In this document: positions 47,773-56,326 of the stretch, piece after piece
Layout: every line of letters begins with the position of its first letter
Numbering within the stretch: the stretch's first letter is position 1
Position numbers and translations under genes: made by a program
Assembly (NCBI GenBank): GCA_942491935.1
Contig: CALOCZ010000050.1
Coordinates: forward strand, 62,001 to 126,000
Origin: JAGTVG01 sp942491935
GTDB taxonomy: Bacteria > Bacteroidota > Bacteroidia > Cytophagales > Cyclobacteriaceae
Direction: 5' to 3'
DNA: 64,000 bases
Notes under the pieces: generated by a model
Databases searched by the model: none
The model's input: only the letters and a program-made list of their open reading frames with translations
What the model was told of the DNA's origin: nothing

Positions 47773-48597
47773 CTATTTAGAATCAATAACTACAAAATCC
47801 GTCCATTCCATGCTTTCAAAGTATGCAGCTCCACCTCCTGATTCCGGACCAAGATAAGAATTTTCAACCAGGTATGAACTGAGTTCCTGAGCGAGTTCCT
47901 TGTATGGTTCGAATAGTTTTTTGACAATTTCCTGTTCTTGTCCTCCGGTTGGCCAGAATCTTTCCCTGGCCTCTATAGATTCAATGGCAAAAATAGTGAT
48001 GAACGAACCTTTATCCTGACCTGCAACTGCTTTATAATAATAAAGATTCATATCATGGACCAAATGACCAACGGTCGGATTCAATTTCTCGACAACCAGT
48101 TTTTCAAAATCTTTTGCCATATCCGGTTTGACTTGAAGGTAATGGATCCCAAGAAGATCTACGGAAGGAAGCGAGGAAAACTGATCCCCACCGATCAGGT
48201 GGTATTCAGTATAATCATCAGGATTCTCCAGGAATGAGGAAGGTAGTTTAGAAAGATCACCAGCAACGGAAATCATGGCATTGTCAGTAAATGGACTATT
48301 CCTGGGGAGTTTTTTACGGTCTTTTTGAGTTTCTGCGTTACATATTGTTAAAAACTCGCCGCTTCGATCACCCCGGTCAGCCTGCAACAGGTACATGGTT
48401 GGACCTGGAGTGGCCTTATTCCAGGCCGGCACGAACTCTTTAGACATATAGGATTTAAACTCGCCGGAGTCTACACTTTCTTTCAATGATGAAGTGCTCA
48501 CTAAAATCGTTTTACCTATAGGTATACCTTGCCCATAGGCTATAATTCCAATTACCATTGAGATACATAATGCGAAGATGATCTTAAATATATTCAT
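47773..48597 (-). CDS. Exported hypothetical protein
   Basis: Unrecognised exported protein of 274 residues (ATG 48597, two codons inside the frame; signal ending IAYGQ). The mature part is about 250 residues with repeated alpha/beta elements (TMYLLQADRGDRSGEFLTI and a second set LNLYYYKAVAGQDKGSFITIFAI), which looks like two related dimeric-alpha/beta-barrel-like halves. Function unknown. Convergent with the large cyclase. Confidence 0.6.
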   Translation of the reverse strand: MNIFKIIFALCISMVIGIIAYGQGIPIGKTILVSTSSLKESVDSGEFKSYMSKEFVPAWNKATPGPTMYLLQADRGDRSGEFLTICNAETQKDRKKLPRNSPFTDNAMISVAGDLSKLPSSFLENPDDYTEYHLIGGDQFSSLPSVDLLGIHYLQVKPDMAKDFEKLVVEKLNPTVGHLVHDMNLYYYKAVAGQDKGSFITIFAIESIEARERFWPTGGQEQEIVKKLFEPYKELAQELSSYLVENSYLGPESGGGAAYFESMEWTDFVVIDSK

Positions 48598-48603
48598 GGT
48601 CAT

Positions 48604-49106
48604 TCCAGGTTGGTTCAGGATTTAATGGGTGTTCTGATCTACAGTACAGCTCTTTTTTATTATCATCAAACAATCAATTATACCCTAAGCCAAGATAGTG
48701 ATTTAAATGCAATTTTTATATTGAACAAGTAAATTTGACAATCTATTCGGATGAGTTCTTCCTGATCATTACAATAGTGTTTGCAGGGCACATTCCCATC
48801 CATATTCCACTGTTACCTCGAAAAGCTTAAGGAGTTTAAAATAAGGACAGTCAAGGCAGTTCGCGAGCCCGATATAAGGATCATCAAAATGCTACCCTTT
48901 GTATTTCAAATGTACTTGTTCATATTGTATAATTATATTCTGCATACGGGTATAACAATTGTAATTCCATCATAAAATGTAAAATCACCTGAAAACGGCT
49001 TATAACTAACAATTACGATTCCGCAAGGTTATCTGGCGGCTCAGCATATTTTTTTTCTACTTCCCACTTTTCATACCCAAATTAGTATCGTCATTTAATT
49101 TCACCT
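48604..49106. other. Gap with no supported gene
   Basis: 503 bp before the TonB receptor. The minus strand at about 48765-48895 has two adjacent reading frames that look weakly protein-like (FEVTVEYGWECA; GMCPANTIVMIRKNSSE) without a start codon, so a decayed gene is possible. The plus-strand 64-codon frame at 48781 is probably not real. No promoter was identified. Confidence 0.3.
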
Positions 49107-51287
49107 GTGATGAAAAAGATAAGGACATTCATAATATTTTTATTTCTGGCATATCCTTTCATATTGTCAGGTCAGACAAAAATTCAGGGGAAGATATATG
49201 ATGCTAATGGCGATCCGGTCATAGGAGCCAATGTGTTTATTGAAGGAACTTATAATGGTTCAAGCAGTGATCATGAAGGATATTTCATCTTTGAGTTTGA
49301 AGATAAAGGTGCTCATACTCTGGTTGTGAAATTTATGGGTTACGAAGATGTTTATCTGCCCGTAAATATAGCTGAAGAATCCATAATCCTGGAAGTAAAT
49401 CTAAGTGAAGAAGCCAACCAATTGGATATGATAACCATAACCGCTGGATCATTTGAAGCTGGTGGAGAAAACAAGCGGACAATTCTCAAAGAATTGGATA
49501 TTGTAACAACCGCCGGGGCGACCGGGGATATTGCAGGGGTACTTAATACACTACCAGGAACACAAACTGTTGGAGAAGAAGGGAAATTATACGTGCGTGG
49601 AGGCGATGATTATGAGACAAAAACCTTCATTGATGGAATGCGGGTTATAAAGCCATATTATACAACCATCCCTCATACAGCAACCAGAAACAGGTTCTCT
49701 CCTTTTATGTTCAAGGGGACCAGTTTCAGCACCGGAGGATACTCAGCCGAATATGGCCAGGGCCTTTCATCTGCATTAATCCTTTCTACGAAAGAGAAAG
49801 CCGATCAGACACGTACAGACCTGACAATCATTCCATTCGGGATCGAAGCGGCACAATGCCTTTCGAGCGAAAGGACTTCCTTAGCCGGAAAAGTAGGTTA
49901 CTTCAATATGAAGCCCTACTATGCAATCATTCCGCAGAATATCGACTGGATTTATCCACCTGAATCCATAGATGCAAACCTGGCATTCAGAAATAAAACA
50001 GGAAAAACCGGGATCATAAAAGCATATGGAAATTTTACCTGGTCCACATCACAAATGTACCAATACAGCATAGATCAACCTGCTGTGAAAACCGCCTTGA
50101 ACATGGACAACCTGTATGGATATTTTAACACATCCTATAAAAATTCACTGGGTAAAAAATGGTCATACCTTGCAGGGGTTTCATATTCAATAAACCAGGA
50201 TGAATATACTTTTGATACAGTTGCAGTGAATGATCATACTTCGGGAGGACAATTCAAATTATCTTTTTCTGGTGATATCAACAGTCGTATATCCCTGAAT
50301 TCCGGGATGGATGTTTTCGTTAAAGACAATAATTTTACCTATTCGAATTCTAATGAAGACATATACAATACGCTTTCCTTCAGGGAATTGATAATGGCAA
50401 CCTTTCTGGAAACAGATATTTATTTTACCAGCAGTTTCCTGGCAAGAATAGGTGTAAGATCAGAATATTGCAATCTCAACAACGCCTACACTATTGACCC
50501 GCGCATTTCCCTGGCTTACAAATTAGGGAATAAGTCAAGCACATCATTTGCTTTCGGGACCTTCCGGCAAACTGCCAAAGAGGATCTGTTAAGGATCGTA
50601 AATGACCTTGGGAACGAAAGGGCCACACACTATATACTAAATTATCAATACATAGATGGAGGGAAAACATTCAGGATTGAGGGATATTACAAACAATACG
50701 GCCATCTTGTCAAATATGATCCTCAAAACCTGTACGATCCCTTAAAATATTATAACTCGGGAAGCGGATATGCCCGGGGTATTGATATCTTCTGGAGGGA
50801 TAGCTACAGGACTTTGAAAAACGTTGATTACTGGATCTCTTATTCATTCCTCGATACAGAAAGGGATTACCGGGATTTCCCGGGAAGGGCCATACCCATC
50901 TTTGCTTCAAGACACAACATATCGGTTGCCTATAAACAATTCTTTCCAAAATTAAGATCTTTCCTGAGCGGGACTTACACATATGCTTCCCCAAGACCAT
51001 ACAACGATCTAAATACCTCCGGTTTTAATACGGGCAGGACAAAGAGTTTTCATGATCTGAGTTTAACAATTGCACATATGCTTTCTGAAAATATTGGATT
51101 GTTCTTTATGTGCTCTAACGTGCTTGGAATAAATAATGTATTTGGATATGAATATGGAACAACAGTAAATGAAGATGGATTATATAATCAAAGAGCAATT
51201 ATACCTGCTGCAAGGCGGTTTGTTTTAATTGGCGTAACCATAACGCTAAGTAAAAATGGTGTCATGAATCAATTAAGGTCATTGTAA
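49107..51287 (+). CDS. TonB-dependent receptor
   Basis: Outer-membrane TonB-dependent transporter of 726 residues. A signal peptide (1-22, ending ILSGQ) is followed by a carboxypeptidase-regulatory-like domain (about 24-105: GKIYDANGDPVIGANVFIEG), then the plug (YVRGGDDYETKTFIDGMRV) and a short 22-strand barrel ending in RRFVLIGVTITLS. No TonB box is obvious before the plug; the extra N-terminal domain is the usual Bacteroidota arrangement. It is shorter than SusC proteins, and the next gene is not SusD, so the substrate is not necessarily a glycan. Confidence 0.92.
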   Translation: MMKKIRTFIIFLFLAYPFILSGQTKIQGKIYDANGDPVIGANVFIEGTYNGSSSDHEGYFIFEFEDKGAHTLVVKFMGYEDVYLPVNIAEESIILEVNLSEEANQLDMITITAGSFEAGGENKRTILKELDIVTTAGATGDIAGVLNTLPGTQTVGEEGKLYVRGGDDYETKTFIDGMRVIKPYYTTIPHTATRNRFSPFMFKGTSFSTGGYSAEYGQGLSSALILSTKEKADQTRTDLTIIPFGIEAAQCLSSERTSLAGKVGYFNMKPYYAIIPQNIDWIYPPESIDANLAFRNKTGKTGIIKAYGNFTWSTSQMYQYSIDQPAVKTALNMDNLYGYFNTSYKNSLGKKWSYLAGVSYSINQDEYTFDTVAVNDHTSGGQFKLSFSGDINSRISLNSGMDVFVKDNNFTYSNSNEDIYNTLSFRELIMATFLETDIYFTSSFLARIGVRSEYCNLNNAYTIDPRISLAYKLGNKSSTSFAFGTFRQTAKEDLLRIVNDLGNERATHYILNYQYIDGGKTFRIEGYYKQYGHLVKYDPQNLYDPLKYYNSGSGYARGIDIFWRDSYRTLKNVDYWISYSFLDTERDYRDFPGRAIPIFASRHNISVAYKQFFPKLRSFLSGTYTYASPRPYNDLNTSGFNTGRTKSFHDLSLTIAHMLSENIGLFFMCSNVLGINNVFGYEYGTTVNEDGLYNQRAIIPAARRFVLIGVTITLSKNGVMNQLRSL

Positions 51288-51304
51288 ACTAAATAAATTT
51301 TAAA

Positions 51305-51949
51305 ATGAGAACACTAACAGGATTATTATTTGCAATCATTATGAACCCGGTATTTTCCTACAGCGAAACTACCTATGAGAAGGCCATGAAAGATGCACTC
51401 AATATGCTCAATCAGGCAACAAACATTGATGATTTCCGTGAGGCGGCCAATCAATTTGACCGTATTGGAGATATTGAAGAGGATAAATGGCTTCCGCAGT
51501 ATCATGCAGCCTATGCAAAAGTTATGATGGCTTCCATAGAAGCAGATCTTCAGAAAAAAGACCCTTTTCTTGATGCAGCTCAGCTGAATCTGGATGCTAT
51601 TGAGAACCTGGAACATGATGTTTCTGAGAGATTAGCCTTGGAGGGATTCCTGATTATGATCCGTATGTCGGTTTCATTGGACCGGGGTATGGAATTAGGG
51701 ATGGATTGCGGGATGATTCTTAATGAAGCCTATACCCTGAACAACCAGAATCCACGTGCTGTATTAATGCTGGCACAATTTAAGCATGGATCGGCTCAAT
51801 ACATGGGTCAGGATACATCCGAATCCTGTGCCATGTTTGAAGAAGCTCTGGAATTACTTGAAAAGAATGAAAAAGCGGAAAAGGATCAAATACTGCCGGC
51901 ATGGGGAAAGGAAATGGCTTTAATACTTCGACAACCGTGTCAAAACTAA
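51305..51949 (+). CDS. Exported TPR-like partner of the TonB receptor
   Basis: Exported helical protein of 214 residues (signal about 1-19). It is built from tetratricopeptide-like helix pairs (AANQFDRIGDIEEDKWLPQYHAAYAKVMMA, then NNQNPRAVLMLAQFKHGSAQYMG and CAMFEEALELLE). It starts 17 bp after the TonB receptor, so the pair is probably one transcript. Similar small helical proteins accompany small TonB receptors in Bacteroidota in my memory; the role is unknown. Confidence 0.7.
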   Translation: MRTLTGLLFAIIMNPVFSYSETTYEKAMKDALNMLNQATNIDDFREAANQFDRIGDIEEDKWLPQYHAAYAKVMMASIEADLQKKDPFLDAAQLNLDAIENLEHDVSERLALEGFLIMIRMSVSLDRGMELGMDCGMILNEAYTLNNQNPRAVLMLAQFKHGSAQYMGQDTSESCAMFEEALELLEKNEKAEKDQILPAWGKEMALILRQPCQN

Positions 51950-52199
51950 CATCAATTTTATGGTTCTTGAAAGACAGTTGGGATAGGCTGTAAAATATTG
52001 GATGATTATATCCTGATCTATATTGAATAAATGTGAAATATCATTTTGATTATATTTCAGGATATTTTTCTTTTTTGGCGCTAAACATATTGGTTGAGAA
52101 CGAAGTCAGCCAAGTCGATTTTGGATCAGATTATAATAATTACCTAAAAAAAAACGTTTCCTATCTAAACAGGAAAATATCCAAATTTTTTTTACAGCT

Positions 52200-52696
52200 A
52201 TTAAATACTTAATAATCATTTACCTTGTATTGTTCGTTTATTCTGCACATGCACAACACTATTCCAGCGATCCTGACCTCAATCAGTCATTGATCAAGCT
52301 TGACGCGAATGCCAGACTCGATTTTGGTGCATTTAGAACTGATATCAGTATGGAATACAATATATCAGAAAAAAAAATAGACTATTTATCTGCTGAAATT
52401 GGTATGAGTGCCGGTGACATCTATTTAACCGCTGAAATTGCCAGCATAACACATAAAAGTGTAGACCAGGTCGTTGCAGTTTATACAGTTCATAAAGATA
52501 AAGGGTGTGGTGTGATGGCTAAAGAACTGGGAATTAAACAGGGACCTCCTGAATTTCATGCATTAAAAAAAATGTAAAGAATAATTCTAAGAATAACGGC
52601 AAGGGTAATAACAAAACAAAAGGCAAAAATAGGACTCAAATTCCGTCAATTAACTTTCCAATCAAGATTCATTCAACAAATTACCAGTTTTCATAA
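52200..52696 (+). pseudogene. Damaged small secreted protein with Lys-rich tail
   Basis: A frame from 52200 begins ATTAAATACTTAATAATC, a normal secretion signal (KYLIIIYLVLFVYSAHAQ) in which the expected ATG reads ATT; the first permitted start otherwise is TTG 52230, inside the signal. The body of about 90 residues ends MAKELGIKQGPPEFHALKK, where an A8 run (52565-52572) is followed at once by TAA at 52577. One extra A would continue into a Lys/Asn/Gly-rich tail (NVKNNSKNNGKGNNKTKGK) to a stop at 52696. Proteins of this layout with such tails exist in Bacteroidota. Either a decayed gene or one expressed through a rare start and slippage. Confidence 0.55.
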
Positions 52697-54850
52697 CCCT
52701 TGGATCGCATTTCAAGGTCTTTCCGATGCCTATTCAAAGCATCATTTAGACAGGTTGGGAGGGATTTATCCTCTAAAAGGACTTCATTTGTAATTATCTG
52801 AAAAAAGAAATCCCTCCCTTCTTTTAATGAAATATCTGCCCATCTGCAGGCATCTTTAGATTTGCCTAGCAGTAAATTCGCTACGGAAAGATCATAGGAA
52901 ATACGGAAATCAGACCATGAACCAGGCCTTGTATTCCAGGCTTTTTCTTTCTTAGATATCACTTCATGAATAATCCGATATGCCTGAACAGTATCTCCCA
53001 GCTGCAAATAACACTCTGCGACATGAAGCGGATTATTACTTCTTTTAAAGTCTGACAAAGCCTCCTTATATTTCAACTGTTTATAATTTAATATCCCCCT
53101 GTTCCAGTACCAGCTTATGCTGTCATGTGTATAATTGAAGACCTTATCCGAAAAAAGTTTGTAATCCTCCCAGTTCCGTTCAGCTTCCAGGCACATTGAA
53201 TAAGTGTATAATGCAAATCTGTTGTCAGGTTCAAGTTCTAATGATCTGTTAAAAAAAGATCTTGCTTTTGGGAAATCACCTATGAAATAATATAATACTG
53301 CCATATAATTTAAGGGTTCCGGATCTCTTGGATTTAAACGTATTGCATTTTTCAAGTGATAAAATCCATCCTTGAGATTGCCTTTAGTGACCAGGAAGAA
53401 GCCAAGATTGGTAATAGCAATGGTATAATTCGGATTTATTTCAATAGCCTTTTGTGTATATGAAATGGCCAGGTCCAGGTTGTTTTTGGTCCTTTCAACC
53501 AATCCTAGTGTCTTATATCCTTCAGCAAGCGATTCATCATGCAACAAACTTAATTTTGCATAATACTCGGCTGAATCCAGCATCATCTTTCCATATCCGA
53601 ACCTTAATACCTTGGTCGCATAGGCACCCGCCAGTGAAGCATAAGCCAATGCAAAGGTAGAATCCAGTGAAATCGCATTTTTATATAATGAAATAGCAAT
53701 ATTATTTTCCCTGGGTTTGTATTCCCGCAAATATCTATTGCCCTGCAGATATAAATCGTATGCTTTATAATTACTGGTCGGTACTGTCTCAATGTTTTCT
53801 TTTACTGTAGAGGAAATATTCGCTTTTAAAGCAAAGGCAACCTGCTCAGCCACCTCACTCTGTATCTCTATGACATCAACCAGATTTCTGTCATAGTTCT
53901 CAGCCCATACGTGCAGGTCATTTTGTGTGTCTATCAATTGGGCTGTAATTCTTACTCTGCTATCTGATTTTCGTACACTCCCCTCCAGGATGTAGGCTAC
54001 ACCTAATTCTGAAGCGATCACTCCCAGCAGCTTGTCGGTTCCCTTATATTTCATCGAGGAAGTTCTGGATATGACTTTAAGATCGCCAATCTTACAAATT
54101 TGAGTGAGAATCTCCTCGGTGATTCCATCAGCAAAATATTCCTGAAGCGGATCATGGGATAAGTTTATAAAGGGAAGGACAGCTATTGATTTATCTAATT
54201 CTGCAGCAATAATATCATTTCTGCCAGACAATTGATTCAGGACAGGAAAGGTTAAGAACCCAATAATGGCTATCAGGATGAATAATATCCCTGCCGCTAT
54301 GTAGTAATAAAGCTTTTTTCTGGATTTAAATATTCTTATCTGGTCAATTGGTTGCCCTTTTCTAGTAAGGACTTCGTAAATACGTAATGGCTCGTCAACA
54401 TTTTTAAGTATTTCTTCTCCCTTGTCTTCTATCTTAATGCCAGGTTTGTTCTTTACATCACGATATACCTCTCGGGATATGATGATGCCACCGGATTCTG
54501 CTATTTCCTGTAACCTGGAGGCTATATTCACACTATCTCCCATGATATCAGCTCCCTCAATAACCATTTCTCCTTCATGAACTCCGATTTTCAATGGGAT
54601 TTCTTCTTTTTTGGCTTCTATCTGCAGGGCTTGTGCACAATAAACAGCTGAGGAAGCGAGGTCAAAACTTATTAACATTCCATCCCCCATCTCCTTAACA
54701 AGTTTGCCTCCGAAACGCTTAAGCATACGCCGGTGTAATTCTCTGTTCTGGACGTAACAACTGAAATGCACGGTCCTCATCTGATCCCATAAGGGAAGTA
54801 TATCCCACGATATCTGTGAACATTATGGCTGCATGACGACGTTCCTGCAT
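52681..54850 (-). pseudogene. Class III cyclase, TM, TolB-like, TPR, with frameshift
   Basis: Intended protein of about 722 residues. The true start is ATG 54850, encoding MQERRHAAIMFTDIVGYTS..., which carries the first metal-binding Asp; the reading frame then shifts near 54750 (one extra C) and ends at 54719. The main frame resumes as QNRELHRRMLKRF and is open to 52681; its apparent ATG at 54780 gives 11 residues in the wrong frame. The remaining body has KEMGDGM, DIMGDSVNIASR (adenine-selective Lys and Asp present), a TM helix (KLYYYIAAGILFILIAIIGF), a TolB-like domain (DKSIAVLPFINLSHDPLQ) and TPRs. Without correction the cyclase should be inactive. Confidence 0.8.
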
Positions 54851-55034
54851 AATTTTTCGTTGAAAGAATTCAATTTACAAAAAATACATCAAAGTATACA
54901 AATAGCGAGCGATAGGGAAATCTGATAATGAACAATTGCCACATTTTAATTACTTTAGTCATTACATTTCAAATTGATCATTTCATCAAAGCAGATGTAG
55001 CGTATGAACAGGACGACAGGTTTTAAAAAACTCT

Positions 55035-55859
55035 TTGATTCTGGGAACAGGAATGATGCTCCCAAACATTAAAGTCAAATCCAAAATCGATTCAAAACTT
55101 ATCGATGAGATCCGTGCGCATAAAAAAGGGATTGCTGTCTGGTGGGTCGGGCATAATGGATGGTTGATCAAATCTGACGATATTCTGGTAGGGACCGACC
55201 TTCCCCTTGAAACAAAAGCAAGGGAAGTCCCTTCACCGGTAACAGCCAAAGAACTGGCCGGCGAACTGGATATTTCCTTCGTCACCCATGAACATAGCGA
55301 TCATTTTGAAAGGGAAACTTCCAGAATTCTTCTTGAAAATGGGAACTGCATTTTTGTTATGCCCACAAGTTGTCTTGAAGCTGCAATGAAAGAAGTTCAA
55401 ATACCCGACGAAAGGATAAGGATTGCCGAACCGAGAAAAGAGTTTGATGTTGGAGAGGTTCATGTCGAAGCCGTAAGGGCAATTCATGGAAACAGGAATT
55501 ATGCTGTTTATTATGAAGCCAATCTGCAGGATTGTGGATATGTGATCACGATGGGTGGCAAACGATTTCTGCAAATGGGCGATTCAGTCTTGCTGGAAGA
55601 CCAATTGTTCCTGGAAAACATCGATGTTTTGTTTTTCTCACCAACCGAACACAATACTTATATAGATCGGTCTGTAATTTTAATAAATACCCTTGAGCCA
55701 AAATATATTTTCCCTCAGCATAGAGATACGTTCAAGGTTACTCCTGAAAACCGGTTCTGGACCAATGCCTATCCTTATGAGGTAAAGCTGAGGCTTTCAA
55801 AACCACTGCAGGATCGCTATCACATTCTTGAGATGGGTAAGAAAATGGAAATCATATAG
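55035..55859 (+). CDS. MBL-fold hydrolase, UlaG-like, with disrupted N-terminus
   Basis: Metallo-beta-lactamase-fold protein of about 274 residues. The usual first motif reads THEHSDHF (H-x-H-x-D-H) and later metal ligands are seen in HGNRNYAVYYE, MGDSVL and PQHRDT. The layout matches UlaG-like exported relatives. TTG 55035 opens the frame and ATG 55053 is a plausible internal start. An ATG at 55004 encodes MNRTTGFKKL in another frame, and removal of one T in the TTT at 55034-55036 would join it to a signal-like LLILGTGMMLPN. So the export signal is probably interrupted by one inserted base. Confidence 0.75.
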   Translation: MILGTGMMLPNIKVKSKIDSKLIDEIRAHKKGIAVWWVGHNGWLIKSDDILVGTDLPLETKAREVPSPVTAKELAGELDISFVTHEHSDHFERETSRILLENGNCIFVMPTSCLEAAMKEVQIPDERIRIAEPRKEFDVGEVHVEAVRAIHGNRNYAVYYEANLQDCGYVITMGGKRFLQMGDSVLLEDQLFLENIDVLFFSPTEHNTYIDRSVILINTLEPKYIFPQHRDTFKVTPENRFWTNAYPYEVKLRLSKPLQDRYHILEMGKKMEII

Positions 55860-56072
55860 GTTCAATATTTCTCGCCCCATGAAACAGGGATTGATTTAGC
55901 ATGCCAATAGAATAACGAACAACCCTCTTACGAGAAAATTATAATTCATGTTAAAATATGAAAATTGAGACTATATCTACCTGTTAATGCCATTAAGAGA
56001 ATTAACAAATTGAGGATCAAGTTGCTATTTCTATTATGCTATACATCATGTAGGAATAGGAATATTAAAGTC

Positions 56073-56309
56073 TCAAAACTTGTATTTAGGTGGCTCTACA
56101 TTTTTCAGTCTTAAATATACGATTGCCTGAGCGCGATGGTGTGTGGCATGGCATTGAAAACCTCCCTTGTATACGTTTCTGACACTTCCCATCTATCTGA
56201 AAATTCTACCAACCAGGTATTAAAACATTGGATTTAGCTATTGTCAACCCTGGCGCCATTGTCAAAGGACTTAGAAGGCCTATCGATATGAGAATTTCTC
56301 TCCTTTCAT
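56073..56309 (-). pseudogene. DinB-family remnant with Tat-like signal
   Basis: Remains of a Tat-exported DinB-like gene in three frames. Start ATG 56309; one A missing from the run gives a shift into RREILISIGLLSPLTMAP, a Tat-type signal. One further base is missing before WLVEFSDRWEVSETYTREVF, the DinB N-terminus. An internal deletion of about 110 residues joins this directly, at short repeats of TGCCATGCC, to HATHHRAQAIVYLRLKNV and a stop at 56073, the DinB C-terminus with its metal-binding histidines. Intact relatives are about 190 residues. It lies 17 bp downstream of the cyclase at 56.3-58.2 kb. The 213 bp beyond it hold nothing I can name. Confidence 0.75.
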
Positions 56310-56326
56310 ATTTAATTAATTTCCGA

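Noticed and set aside
48781..48975. 64-codon plus-strand frame before the TonB receptor
   Set aside because: Hydrophobic but without signal structure, and the opposite strand has weak traces of coding, so it is probably a shadow.
49107..51949. SusC/SusD glycan-uptake pair
   Set aside because: The receptor is short (726 residues) and the second protein is TPR-like with no SusD lipobox or fold pattern.
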